A DNA stretch of 64,000 nucleotides from Micromonospora sp. MH99 (GTDB taxonomy: Bacteria > Actinomycetota > Actinomycetes > Mycobacteriales > Micromonosporaceae): contig NZ_MUZA01000024.1 of the NCBI RefSeq assembly GCF_021442385.1, positions 1 to 64,000 of the forward strand. The letters run 5' to 3'. This document shows, in pieces, positions 55,156 to 63,816 of the stretch (positions are counted from its first letter, which is position 1; the number at the start of each line of letters is the position of its first letter). The notes under the pieces were generated by a model, which did no database searches, was not told the origin of the DNA, and saw nothing but the letters and a program-made list of their open reading frames with translations. A program made the translations under genes and the position numbers.

Positions 55156-56832
55156 ATGACCACCGAAGCCTCTGCCGCGCCGGTACTGAATCGCCAGCAG
55201 ATCCGGCTGCTCATGCTGGGCCTGATGACCGGCATGCTGCTGGCCGCCCTCGACCAGACCATCGTCGGCACGGCCCTGCCGACCATCGTCGGTGAGCTGG
55301 GTGGGATCAACCACTACTCGTGGGTGGTCACGGCGTACCTGCTCGCCTCGACCGCGTCGACCCCGCTGTACGGCAAGATGGCCGACCTGTACGGGCGTCG
55401 CCCGGTCTTCCTCTTCTCGATCGGCACGTTCCTGGTCGGGTCGCTGCTGGCCGGCCTGTCGCAGAACATGACCCAGCTGATCGTCACGCGGGGCATCCAG
55501 GGTCTCGGCGCCGGTGGTCTGCTGACGCTGGCGTTCACGATCATCTCGGACGTGGTCTCACCCCGGGAGAGAGGCCGCTACCAGGGTCTGTTCGGGGCGG
55601 TGTTCGGCATCGCGTCGGTGGCCGGTCCGCTGGTCGGTGGATACTTCGCCGAGACCGACTGGCGGTGGATCTTCTACATCAACGTGCCGCTGGCGATCCT
55701 GGCCATCGTGGTCTGCTACCACGTGATGCGGCTGATCCCGTTCGAGCGCCGGAACCACGCGATCGACTGGCTCGGCGCGGGCCTGCTGGTGGCCGGGGTG
55801 AGTTGCCTCCTGCTCGCGCTGAGCTGGGGCGGCAACGAGTACCCGTGGGGTTCCGGGCTGATCATCGGCCTCTTCGTCGTCGGTGCGGTGCTGGCGGTGC
55901 TCTTCGTGCTCCAGGAGGCGCGGGTCGCCGAGCCGATCCTGCCGCTGCGGCTGTTCCGCAGCGCCACGTTCGCGCTGGCCAACTCCGCGGGCTTCGTGCT
56001 CGGTCTGGTGATGTTCGGGTCGATCATCTTCATCCCGCTATACCTCCAGATCGTCAAGGGCGCCTCGCCGACCCGCAGCGGTCTGCTGATGCTGCCGATG
56101 ATGGCCGGCATCATCGTGACCTCGATCCTCACCGGACGGGCGATGAGCCGGATCGGCAGGTACAAGTGGTTCCCGGTGGCCGGGGCGGCCACCCTGGTGC
56201 TCGGCATGCTGCTGTTCACGCGGTTGCAGGTGGGCACGTCGCTCTGGATGGCGTTCGGCTTCATGGTGGTGATCGGCGTCGGCCTCGGTCTGTGCATGCA
56301 GTCGCTCGTCCTCGCGGTGCAGAACGCGGTCTCCATCCGCGACCTGGGCGCCGGTACCTCGTCGGCGACGTTCTTCCGGTCGCTGGGCGGCTCGTTCGGG
56401 GTGGCGATCCTCGGCACGGTGCTCTCGTCGCGGCTCAACTCGCAGCTCGCCGACCGGCTGCCCGGTGCGATCGCCCAGCTTCCACCGGAGCAGCGGGCCG
56501 CTGTCGCGGCGAGTGGCGGCACGAACATCTCGATCAACGACCCGGCGACCATCATGGCCCTGCCCGGCGCCGTCCGGGCCGCCATCCAGGCGTCGTTCGT
56601 GGAGTCGCTGCACCTGGTCTTCCTGACCACCGGGCTCGTCGCCATCGTCGCGGTGCTGGTCACCCTGGCGCTGCCCAACAACGAGCTACGCGGTGCCGGC
56701 CCGCAGGGCGCCAAGGGCGGTGCCGACCCGCTCGGCGGAGAGGCGCCGGCACCGGGCGGGAAGCCGCTGACCAAGGAATCGAAGGATGAGGCCGCGGCGG
56801 ACATGGAGGCCAAGTCCCAGACGATGATTTGA
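55156..56832 (+). CDS. MFS multidrug exporter, DHA2 (EmrB/QacA) family
   Basis: The 558-residue protein has 14 membrane segments. It begins LMTGMLLAALDQTIVGTALP (motif D1), carries GKMADLYGRRPVF (motif A) and RGIQGLGAGGLLTLAFTIIS (motif B), with motif C in AVFGIASVAGPLVGGYF. These are the DHA2 signatures for proton-driven drug export. The C-terminal tail of 60 residues is charged. A TetR gene faces it from the far side of a terminator and may or may not be its regulator. ATG 55156 is used. Confidence 0.93.
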   Translation: MTTEASAAPVLNRQQIRLLMLGLMTGMLLAALDQTIVGTALPTIVGELGGINHYSWVVTAYLLASTASTPLYGKMADLYGRRPVFLFSIGTFLVGSLLAGLSQNMTQLIVTRGIQGLGAGGLLTLAFTIISDVVSPRERGRYQGLFGAVFGIASVAGPLVGGYFAETDWRWIFYINVPLAILAIVVCYHVMRLIPFERRNHAIDWLGAGLLVAGVSCLLLALSWGGNEYPWGSGLIIGLFVVGAVLAVLFVLQEARVAEPILPLRLFRSATFALANSAGFVLGLVMFGSIIFIPLYLQIVKGASPTRSGLLMLPMMAGIIVTSILTGRAMSRIGRYKWFPVAGAATLVLGMLLFTRLQVGTSLWMAFGFMVVIGVGLGLCMQSLVLAVQNAVSIRDLGAGTSSATFFRSLGGSFGVAILGTVLSSRLNSQLADRLPGAIAQLPPEQRAAVAASGGTNISINDPATIMALPGAVRAAIQASFVESLHLVFLTTGLVAIVAVLVTLALPNNELRGAGPQGAKGGADPLGGEAPAPGGKPLTKESKDEAAADMEAKSQTMI

Positions 56833-56842
56833 CCACGCCCGG

Positions 56843-56878
56843 TCGCCCTGCCAGCCGACGAGCCGGCTGGCAGGGCGA
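56843..56878. terminator. Bidirectional terminator between DHA2 exporter and TetR
   Basis: Perfect 15-bp arms at 56843-56857 and 56864-56878 enclose six bases between converging stops at 56832 and 56895. Confidence 0.8.
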
Positions 56879-56894
56879 ATTCGAGCGGAATTGA

Positions 56895-57527
56895 TCAAGC
56901 CGGGCGGCGATACGCGCCGTACCACCAGGTCGCCGCAAGTTCCCGCGCTGCCGCCGCGTCGGTCCCGGCGTCGGCCGTGGTCGTGCTGACGTGGTCGGCG
57001 AGGAAGCGGTCGCCGCCGATCACGATCAAGCGGCTGGCGGCCGTGACGTCCAGGTCGGCGGGGGTACGCCCGGCCTGCTGCTCGGCGCGGAGGGCATCCG
57101 CCGTGCGCCTCACGAACCGTTCCAGCCCCGCTGCCCAGTACTCCCGGACCACCTCGTCGTACGCGGCGACCTCGCTGACCGCCGCAAGCACCGGGGCGTA
57201 CGTCCGGTAGATCCGGATCACGTCGGCGAAGACCTCGGTCAGCCGCGCGAGCGGGTCGCCGGGCCCGCCCGGGTCCCAGCCGCTGGTGCGGTCGAAGGAA
57301 CTCTCCCGCATGGTGCCGGCGAGGCGCATGAGCAGCTCGCTCTTGTCCCGGAAGTGGGTGTAGAAGGTCGACCGGGCCACCCCGGCCTCGGCGGCGATCC
57401 GCTGCACGCCGAGGTCGGTGAAGCGGGCGCCCTCCTGGAGCAGTCGCTCCGTGGCCGCCAGCACCCGTGCCTCGACGGCCGCCCGCCCGTCCGGGTTGGG
57501 CGGGCGACGTCGGGTGATCGAGGGCAT
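56895..57527 (-). CDS. TetR/AcrR family transcriptional regulator
   Basis: The 210-residue protein has a basic arm (MPSITRRRPPNPDGRAAV), a helix-turn-helix with FTDLGVQRIAAEAGVARSTF and YTHFRDKSELLMRL, and a helical C-terminal domain. ATG 57527 is preferred because palindromes at 57579-57593 would otherwise be inside the gene. It is divergent from the aldo-keto reductase gene, the likely target, and convergent with the DHA2 exporter. Confidence 0.88.
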   Translation of the reverse strand: MPSITRRRPPNPDGRAAVEARVLAATERLLQEGARFTDLGVQRIAAEAGVARSTFYTHFRDKSELLMRLAGTMRESSFDRTSGWDPGGPGDPLARLTEVFADVIRIYRTYAPVLAAVSEVAAYDEVVREYWAAGLERFVRRTADALRAEQQAGRTPADLDVTAASRLIVIGGDRFLADHVSTTTADAGTDAAAARELAATWWYGAYRRPA

Positions 57528-57578
57528 GGTCGAGATCCTAGGTGGCCGGGGGCGCGACCGACGACGTACGCTCGCTGC

Positions 57579-57606
57579 CGGACACAGTGTCCGACATAGT
57601 GACCGA
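57579..57606. promoter_or_regulatory. TetR operator-like palindrome, partly tandem
   Basis: CGGACACAGTGTCCG (57579-57593) is a perfect palindrome with 7-bp arms. Its core GACACAGTGTC is followed in 12-base phase by GACATAGTGAC, a near-copy. It lies 52 bp upstream of the TetR ATG, in the promoter region shared with the aldo-keto reductase. Confidence 0.65.
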
Positions 57607-57654
57607 CGGAGCGCCGACGTGGCCTCCGACCCCCCACCACGAGGAGCAACACAG

Positions 57655-58689
57655 GTGAAGTACCGACTGCTGGGCACCACCGGGGTGTACGTCTCGGAGA
57701 TCTCGCTCGGCGCGATGACGTTCGGTGGCAGCGGGCACCCGCTCTGGGGAACCCTCGGCGGACTGGCGCTGCCCGAGGCGCAGCGGATGGTCGACACGGC
57801 GCTGGACGCGGGCGTGAACTTCGTCGACACCGCCGACGGCTACAGCGACGGGGAGAGCGAGGAACTGCTCGGCCAGGCGCTCGGCAAGCGGCGTCGCGAC
57901 GTCGTGCTGGCCACCAAGGTGCACTCGCGCACCGGCCCCGGCCCGAACGACGTCGGCACCTCCCGGCTGCACATCATGCAGAACCTGGAGGACAGCCTGC
58001 GCCGGCTGGGCACCGATCACATCGACCTGTACCAGATCCACAACTTCGACCAGGTCACGCCGATGGAGGAGATGCTGCGCGCGCTCGACGACGCGGTCCG
58101 ACAGGGCAAGGTCCGCTACATCGGCTGCGCCAACTTCGCCGCCTGGCAGATCTCCAAGGCGCTCGGCATCTCCGCCCGGGAGAAGCTGGCCGGCTTCGTC
58201 TCCGTGCAGGAGTACTACTCCCTGCTGGGTCGGGACGTGGAGCGCGACGTGGTGCCGATGGCGCTCGACGCGGGCGTCGGCCTGACCGTGTGGAGCCCTC
58301 TCGCCGGTGGATTCCTCTCCGGCAAGGTCGGCCGGGACGGCGCCGTCGCCGACAGCGGCGCCCGCAGCGCCCAGCCCGGCTACTCCAGCTTCACGCCGTT
58401 CGAACCCGAGCACGCCTTCGCAGTGGTCGACGTGCTCAAGGGCGTCGCCGAGCGGCACGAGGTCAGCCCGGCCCGGGTGGCCGTCGCCTGGCTGCTGTCC
58501 CGGCCGGCGGTGACCAGCGTGATCGTCGGAGCCCGCAAGCACGAGCAGTTGGTGGACAACATCGCCGCCTCGGACCTCACGCTGACCGAGCAGGACCTCA
58601 CCGAGCTGGACGAGGCCACCAAGCTGCCGGTCGCGTACCCGAACTGGATCCAGGAGGGGTTCTTCGCCGAGATGCGCTACCCGCAGTAG
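57655..58689 (+). CDS. Aldo-keto reductase
   Basis: The 344-residue AKR enzyme has the full tetrad D58, Y63 (VDTADGYSDG), K88 (LATKVH) and H129 (LYQIHN), and the NADP-binding end SVIVGARKHEQLVDNIAASD. It reduces aldehydes or ketones with NADPH. GTG 57655 lies eight bases after GAGGAG and gives a canonical KYRLLGTTGVYVSEISLG start. Divergent from a TetR with a palindrome between them, so probably repressed by it. It is distinct from the aldo-keto reductase at 38222, which lacks the histidine. Confidence 0.92.
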   Translation: MKYRLLGTTGVYVSEISLGAMTFGGSGHPLWGTLGGLALPEAQRMVDTALDAGVNFVDTADGYSDGESEELLGQALGKRRRDVVLATKVHSRTGPGPNDVGTSRLHIMQNLEDSLRRLGTDHIDLYQIHNFDQVTPMEEMLRALDDAVRQGKVRYIGCANFAAWQISKALGISAREKLAGFVSVQEYYSLLGRDVERDVVPMALDAGVGLTVWSPLAGGFLSGKVGRDGAVADSGARSAQPGYSSFTPFEPEHAFAVVDVLKGVAERHEVSPARVAVAWLLSRPAVTSVIVGARKHEQLVDNIAASDLTLTEQDLTELDEATKLPVAYPNWIQEGFFAEMRYPQ

Positions 58690-58692
58690 GAC

Positions 58693-59193
58693 CTACTTGA
58701 GGATCAGCCGGTTCGTCTGGTTGAAGACGTCCAGGTCGGCCAGGGTTTCCAACACCGAGCCGGAGAGTGGGGTCGGGAAGCGGTCGCGGGGGAAGAAGCC
58801 GGCGTCGGTGGTCTCGTCGGTGACCCGGGTCAGCTGCCCGTCCCACTCCTCGACCTTGAACGCGGTGGTGAAGACCTGGTACGTGTGCCCGTACATGTTG
58901 GTGCTGGTGCGGTCCGGGCCGGTGTAGAGGGCGAACGCGCAGACCCGCAGCGCCCGCAGCCCGGTCTCCTCACGGACCTCGCGGACTGCGCAGTCGGCGA
59001 TCGACTCGCCCAGTTCCATGGCACCGGCGGGCATGGCCCACTGACCGTTGTCCGAGCGTTGGATGAGCAGGATGCGCCCCGCGTTGTCGCTGACCACGGC
59101 TCGGGCGCCGACGAACATCAGCGTCCGGTCCCCGGCGAGCGCGCGCAACTGCCCCACGTACGAGTCGGCCCAGGAGATGCTCACCTGCGACAA
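58693..59193 (-). CDS. NUDIX hydrolase
   Basis: The 166-residue protein carries a complete Nudix box, GAMELGESIADCAVREVREE then TGL, at about residues 57-79. The preceding ILLIQRSDNGQWAMPAG and the following YQVFTTAFKVEEWDG are typical of the fold. It hydrolyses a nucleoside-diphosphate derivative. Starts at TTG 59193 or GTG 59184 are possible; GTG 59184 (VSISWADSYVGQL) seems more natural. It is convergent with the aldo-keto reductase and divergent from the acyl-CoA ligase. Confidence 0.87.
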   Translation of the reverse strand: MSQVSISWADSYVGQLRALAGDRTLMFVGARAVVSDNAGRILLIQRSDNGQWAMPAGAMELGESIADCAVREVREETGLRALRVCAFALYTGPDRTSTNMYGHTYQVFTTAFKVEEWDGQLTRVTDETTDAGFFPRDRFPTPLSGSVLETLADLDVFNQTNRLILK

Positions 59194-59213
59194 TTTACGG
59201 GGGTTCCCAACGT

Positions 59214-60890
59214 GTGACCGCCGACACTAGCTTGTTACCCATGCGTAGCACGATGATGGACGCCCCCCTGCAGGTCTCCCGGATCCTCGACCACGGCGCA
59301 GGGGTGCACGGCACCGCCGAGGTGGTCACCTGGACGGGCGGCGAGCCCCGCCGGATGACGTACGCCGAGGTGGGTCGCACCGCCGCCCGGCTGGCCCACG
59401 CGCTGCGCGACGAGTGCGGGGTGACCGGCGACGAGCGGGTCGCCACCTTCATGTGGAACAACAACGAGCACCTGGTGGCCTACTTCGCGGTGCCGAGCAT
59501 GGGCGCGGTGCTGCACACCCTCAACCTCCGGCTCTTTCCTGACCAGGTCGCCTACATCGCCAACCACGCGCAGGACCGGGTGGTGCTCGTCGACACCACG
59601 CTCATCCCGCTGCTGGCCAGGGTGATCGGTGAGCTGAGCACGGTGCGGCACGTGGTGGTGGTCGGCGGTGGCGACCCGGCCCCGCTGGTGGCCGCCGCCG
59701 GCGACCGGATCACCGTGCACCACTGGGACGCGCTGCTGGCCGACCGGCCCGACGTGTACGACTGGCCGGAGGTGGACGAGCGGGACGCCGCCGCACTCTG
59801 CTACACGTCGGGCACCACCGGCAACCCGAAGGGCGTCGCCTACTCGCACCGGTCCATCTACCTGCACTCGTTGCAGGTCTGCATGCCGGAGGGCTTCGGT
59901 CTCGGGCCGACCGACCGGGAGCTGGCCATCGTGCCGATGTTCCACGCCATGTCGTGGGGTCTGCCGTACGCGGCGTTCCTCTCCGGCGCGTCACTGATCA
60001 TGCCGGACCGGTTCCTCCAGGCCGCGCCGATCGCCGAGATGATCGCCGCCGAGCGGCCCACCCTGGCCGGCGCGGTGCCGACCATCTGGACCGACCTGCT
60101 GGCCTACCTGGACAGCCACGACGTGGACACGTCGTCGCTCACCGAGGTGATCGTCGGCGGCTCGGCGTGCCCGCCGGCGTTGATGCACGCGTTCGACGAG
60201 CGGCACGGGATCGACGTCATCCACGCCTGGGGGATGACCGAGATGTCGCCGCTGGGGTCGGTCTCCCGGCCGCCGGCGGGGGCGACCGGCGAGCAGGCCT
60301 GGCGCTACCGCTACACGCAGGGTCGCGTGCCGGCCGGGGTGCAGGCGCGCATCGTCGGGCCGCTGGGCGAGCCGCTGCCCGCCGACGGCACGGCCGTGGG
60401 CGAGTTGGAGGTCCGTGGGCCGTGGGTGACCGCGCGGTACGTCGGTGACGACGCCCCGGACGAGGAGAAGTTCCGCGACGGCTGGCTGCGTACCGGCGAC
60501 GTGGGCATGCTCTCCTCGGACGGGTACATCACGCTCACCGACCGGGCGAAGGACGTGATCAAGTCCGGCGGCGAGTGGATCTCGTCGGTGGAGCTGGAGA
60601 ACGCGCTGATGGCGCACCCGGCCGTGCTGGAGGCGTGCGTGGTGGGCGTGCCGGACGAGCGCTGGGACGAGCGGCCGCTGGCGACCGTGGTGGTCCGCGA
60701 GGGCGCGTCGGTGACCGCCGAGGAGCTGCGGGACTTCCTGGCCGGTTCGATCGCCAGGTGGCAGCTGCCCGAGCGGTGGGCGTTCATCGACACGGTGCCG
60801 AAGACCAGCGTCGGCAAGTTCGACAAGAAGGTCGTCCGTTCGCGGTACGCCGACGGTGAGCTGACTGTCCGGGAGCTGACAGCACCGTAA
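59214..60890 (+). CDS. Long-chain fatty-acid-CoA ligase (FadD-like)
   Basis: The 558-residue AMP-binding enzyme has the P-loop CYTSGTTGNPKGVAYSHRSI near residue 190, the aromatic adenine motif HAWGMTEMSPLG, GELEVRGPWVTARYVGD, and the hinge and lysine region RTGDVGMLSSDG...KDVIKSGGEWISS then KTSVGKFDKK. It activates fatty or aryl acids through adenylates. ATG 59241 may also be the start; GTG 59214 has the longer frame. A strong hairpin terminator follows. Confidence 0.92.
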   Translation: MTADTSLLPMRSTMMDAPLQVSRILDHGAGVHGTAEVVTWTGGEPRRMTYAEVGRTAARLAHALRDECGVTGDERVATFMWNNNEHLVAYFAVPSMGAVLHTLNLRLFPDQVAYIANHAQDRVVLVDTTLIPLLARVIGELSTVRHVVVVGGGDPAPLVAAAGDRITVHHWDALLADRPDVYDWPEVDERDAAALCYTSGTTGNPKGVAYSHRSIYLHSLQVCMPEGFGLGPTDRELAIVPMFHAMSWGLPYAAFLSGASLIMPDRFLQAAPIAEMIAAERPTLAGAVPTIWTDLLAYLDSHDVDTSSLTEVIVGGSACPPALMHAFDERHGIDVIHAWGMTEMSPLGSVSRPPAGATGEQAWRYRYTQGRVPAGVQARIVGPLGEPLPADGTAVGELEVRGPWVTARYVGDDAPDEEKFRDGWLRTGDVGMLSSDGYITLTDRAKDVIKSGGEWISSVELENALMAHPAVLEACVVGVPDERWDERPLATVVVREGASVTAEELRDFLAGSIARWQLPERWAFIDTVPKTSVGKFDKKVVRSRYADGELTVRELTAP

Positions 60891-60949
60891 CGTTTTACCG
60901 GGCACTGTCGCCTGTTGGGCAGAGGAGTTCTCCTGACATTCCTCCCCAG

Positions 60950-60986
60950 GGGCGGCCCCGACGTTCGCACCGCGCCGGGGCCGCCC
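60950..60986 (+). terminator. Terminator after the acyl-CoA ligase
   Basis: Perfect 11-bp arms GGGCGGCCCCG/CGGGGCCGCCC at 60950-60960 and 60976-60986. The rest of the 187-bp gap before the stop at 61078 holds nothing recognisable. Confidence 0.7.
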
Positions 60987-61077
60987 GCTCCACGCGGGGT
61001 TATCCCGCACCGTCATTGTTGCGAAAATTGTTCGTGTCTGTCCTGATGACGGGGAAATCGGGTGTCGCGCGATCCGT

Positions 61078-62088
61078 TCAGGCGTCGCTGGTGGTGATCA
61101 GCACCTTGCCCACCGCCGAGTCCTCGACCGCCTGGTGGGCCGCCGCCGTGTCGGCCAGCGGATAGTGGTGCAGCGGCAGACCGGCGTCCGCGCCGACCCG
61201 GATACCACCCTGGTTGGCCGCCGCCGCCACGTCGATCACACCCTGCGCCTTGGCCGCCTTCGGCTCCGTGTAGACCAGCACGAACTGCCAGCGGGCGTTC
61301 ACCACGTACAGCGGGCGGATCGGGAGCGTCACCTCGGTGCCGCCGTTGTCGGCGTACACGCAGACCGCGCCGCCCTGCCGGATCATCTGCACGTCTGCCG
61401 CCGCGTTCGCGGCCGGCGCGACCTCCACGATCGTGTGGACGCCGTGCGGAGCGATCCTGCCGACCTCCTCGACCACGTCCTGCTCGCGATAGTTGATCAC
61501 ATGGGAGGCGCCGGCCGCCGCCGCGAGCTGCGCCTTCTCCGCGCTGCTCACCGTGGCGATCACCGTCGCGTCGGCCCAGCGGGCGAGCTGGATCGCCGCG
61601 TTGCCTACCGCGCCCGCCCCGCCCTGCACCAGCACCGTGTGATCGGCAAGCGCACCGGCGCGCAGCGCGTCGGGCATGAACTCGCCGGCCGTCAGACAGC
61701 GGTGCGCGGTGAGGAACGGGATGCCCAGGCTGGCTCCCAGCTCGAACGAGGCGTCGCCCAGGGGAACCGCCTGGCGCACCGGCACCAGCGTGTACTCCGC
61801 GGAGGTGCCCCACGGCCGCTGCCAGGCCGCCTCCCAGATCCAGACCCGCTGGCCGATCAGCTCACGGTCGACCCCCTCGCCGACCGCCTCCACCACGCCC
61901 GCGCCGTCCTGCCCGGGGATCTGCCACCCGTCCGGCGGGAAGGCCCGCCGCGACTTCCAGTCCGTCGGGTTCACCCCGGACACCGCCAGCCGGACCAGCA
62001 CCTCGCCCGCACCCGGCTCCGGCACCGGCCGGTCGACCAGCTCCAGCACGGAAGGGTCGCCGGTGCGCTCGTACACGATGGCTTTCAT
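61078..62088 (-). CDS. NADPH:quinone reductase-like (zinc-independent MDR family)
   Basis: The 336-residue protein begins MKAIVYERTGDPSVLELVDR, contains VSGVNPTDWKSRRAFPPDG and IPGQDGAGVVEAVG. Its Rossmann motif is VLVQGGAGAVGNAAIQLARW near residue 150, with ASHVINYREQDVVEEV following. Zinc-binding cysteines and histidines of the alcohol dehydrogenase branch are absent, so it is a quinone-oxidoreductase-type enzyme using NADPH. ATG 62088 has an AAGGAA site upstream. The HAD phosphatase gene is 28 bp upstream on the same strand. Confidence 0.9.
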   Translation of the reverse strand: MKAIVYERTGDPSVLELVDRPVPEPGAGEVLVRLAVSGVNPTDWKSRRAFPPDGWQIPGQDGAGVVEAVGEGVDRELIGQRVWIWEAAWQRPWGTSAEYTLVPVRQAVPLGDASFELGASLGIPFLTAHRCLTAGEFMPDALRAGALADHTVLVQGGAGAVGNAAIQLARWADATVIATVSSAEKAQLAAAAGASHVINYREQDVVEEVGRIAPHGVHTIVEVAPAANAAADVQMIRQGGAVCVYADNGGTEVTLPIRPLYVVNARWQFVLVYTEPKAAKAQGVIDVAAAANQGGIRVGADAGLPLHHYPLADTAAAHQAVEDSAVGKVLITTSDA

Positions 62089-62116
62089 TCGGTGTTCCTT
62101 CCCCAGTCTGCCCGCG

Positions 62117-62770
62117 TCAACCCAGCCCCTGCACCAGCTCCGGCGTCAACTCACCGATCGACCCCAGCGTCACGACCGCGAGCCCGGCCGCGTCCGGGTC
62201 GAGGGGGTACGACAGGTGCGGCACCGCCACCACCCGCATCCCCGCCGCCGCGGCCGACCGCACGCCGTTGGACGAATCCTCCACTGCGGCGCACCGGGTC
62301 GGGTCGACGCCGAGACGCCGCGCGACGTCCAGGTAGACGTCCGGTGCCGGCTTGCCCCGCTCGGTCTCCTCGGTGGAGAGGGTCGCGCCGAACGCGCCGG
62401 TCAGGCCGGTGGCGTCCAGCGCCGCCGCGATCAGCCGGGTCGGTGACGAGCTGGCCAACCCCAGCGGCCAGCGTGCGGCCAGCCGCCGTACGACCTCGTC
62501 GGCGCCGTCGATGAGCGGCACGTGCTCGGTGTAGCGCCGGGCCATCTCCCGCACCACCTCGTCGGCGACCTGCCCGGCGCTGCGGCGCACGCCCAGCTCA
62601 CCGCTGAGGTAGTGGGCCCACTCACCGGTGCTCATGCCCATCAGCCGGCGCTGGGTGTCCGGCTGCCACGACCCACCGTGTGCCGCCACGTACGCCCGCC
62701 GGACCTCCTCCCAGACCGGTTCGGAATCCACGATCACGCCGTCCAGGTCGAAAACCACCGCATCCACCAC
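62117..62770 (-). CDS. HAD family phosphatase (beta-PGM/GPP type)
   Basis: The 217-residue protein has motif I AVVFDLDGVIVDSEP, motif II GLASSSPTRLIA near residue 105, motif III lysine in TERGKPAPDVYLDVARRLGV, and motif IV CAAVEDSSNGVRSAAAAGMR. The helical cap is inserted after motif I. It belongs to the beta-phosphoglucomutase/2-deoxyglucose-6-phosphatase group. Start codons GTG 62770 and GTG 62767 are adjacent. The protein may dephosphorylate sugar phosphates. Confidence 0.88.
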   Translation of the reverse strand: MVDAVVFDLDGVIVDSEPVWEEVRRAYVAAHGGSWQPDTQRRLMGMSTGEWAHYLSGELGVRRSAGQVADEVVREMARRYTEHVPLIDGADEVVRRLAARWPLGLASSSPTRLIAAALDATGLTGAFGATLSTEETERGKPAPDVYLDVARRLGVDPTRCAAVEDSSNGVRSAAAAGMRVVAVPHLSYPLDPDAAGLAVVTLGSIGELTPELVQGLG

Positions 62771-62802
62771 GGGCCCATCCTGCCCGAGAGGCGGACCGCC
62801 GG

Positions 62803-63699
62803 TCAGCCGGGCAGCGCGGGCAGCCCGATCGGGCTGTTCGGCGGGATCACCGTGTGACACGACCGGGCCATCGGCTCCAGCAGCTCACGCAGGCGGTCGG
62901 TGTCGTCCGGGCCGAGGGCCAGCCACGGATGCGCGGCGGCCCGGTCGGTGGCGTCCTCGATCGCCTGGAACCCGGCGTGACCGACGTCCGTGGCCGTGCC
63001 GTCGCCGGTCAGCCAGCCGCGCTGTGCCAGCCGCTCGCGGGCGGCCCGCCACTGCTCCTCGGACCAGCCCCGGCCGAGCAGGTTCTCCGCCGGCATGTCC
63101 ACGGCGACCCGCCAGGCCAGCGTCTCCACCGGGTCCAGGCCGGCGGCCACCAGGGCGGCGTTGTGCCCGTCGCCCCGCAGCTCCCGCAGCGTGGTGGCGG
63201 CCTGCCAGAGACGGGCGAGGGGGTATTCCCCGACCGGCAGCGCCGCGTTGGCCGCGCCGAGCACCCGACCGGCGGTCTGCGCCGCCGAGGCGGCCCGTTC
63301 CAGCAGATCGGCGGCCTCGGCCAGGTGCGCCTCGGGCAGCTCGTAGGTCAGCTCGGCGAGGGCCTGCACGGCGCCGGTCAGCCGGGCGCGCAGGGCCTCC
63401 TGCGGGGTGGCAAGCCGCCAGACCGCCGGCAGGGCCCGGCTCACCATGGGTGGTGCGAAGTTGAAGAACGCGGCGATGACCGGGGCGGCCTCGGCGGCGC
63501 CCAGCGGGGCGGTCCGGCCGGCGAAGTAGCCGCGCCAGTAGCCGCGCAGCCCGACCGCCTCGTGCGCGGCCCGGGCCCGAGGGTGGAAGTAGGTGACCGC
63601 GTGCACCGGCTCGAAGTGCGTCCACATCAGCCGGGCGGTCCGCCCGGGCTCGTCCAGCGCCGTCACGTGCACCTCCGCGTCCCCGGTCCGCCTGGTCAC
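62803..63699 (-). CDS. SCO6745-family conserved protein
   Basis: The 298-residue protein has the actinobacterial SCO6745 pattern: RTARLMWTHFEPVHAVTYFH, RGYWRGYFAGRTAPLGAAEA and AAFFNFAPPMVSRALPAVWR, then a winged-helix-like domain with WSEEQWRAARERLAQRGWLT and DGTATDVGHAGFQAIEDATD. It ends PNSPIGLPALPG. Members are of unknown function, with a helix-turn-helix-like C-terminal half. GTG 63699 is chosen; GTG 63666 (VTALDEPGR) is a possible later start. It lies 32 bases upstream of the HAD gene start. Confidence 0.88.
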   Translation of the reverse strand: MTRRTGDAEVHVTALDEPGRTARLMWTHFEPVHAVTYFHPRARAAHEAVGLRGYWRGYFAGRTAPLGAAEAAPVIAAFFNFAPPMVSRALPAVWRLATPQEALRARLTGAVQALAELTYELPEAHLAEAADLLERAASAAQTAGRVLGAANAALPVGEYPLARLWQAATTLRELRGDGHNAALVAAGLDPVETLAWRVAVDMPAENLLGRGWSEEQWRAARERLAQRGWLTGDGTATDVGHAGFQAIEDATDRAAAHPWLALGPDDTDRLRELLEPMARSCHTVIPPNSPIGLPALPG

Positions 63700-63816
63700 C
63701 CCGGACGGCGGGCCGCCCGGGGTGACGCCGAACCTACTGCCGGAGGGTGACGGGCAGGAAGCCCCATGTGAACAAGTCCATCGCGCCGGGGTGACAACCG
63801 GGGCGATCCGGACGGG

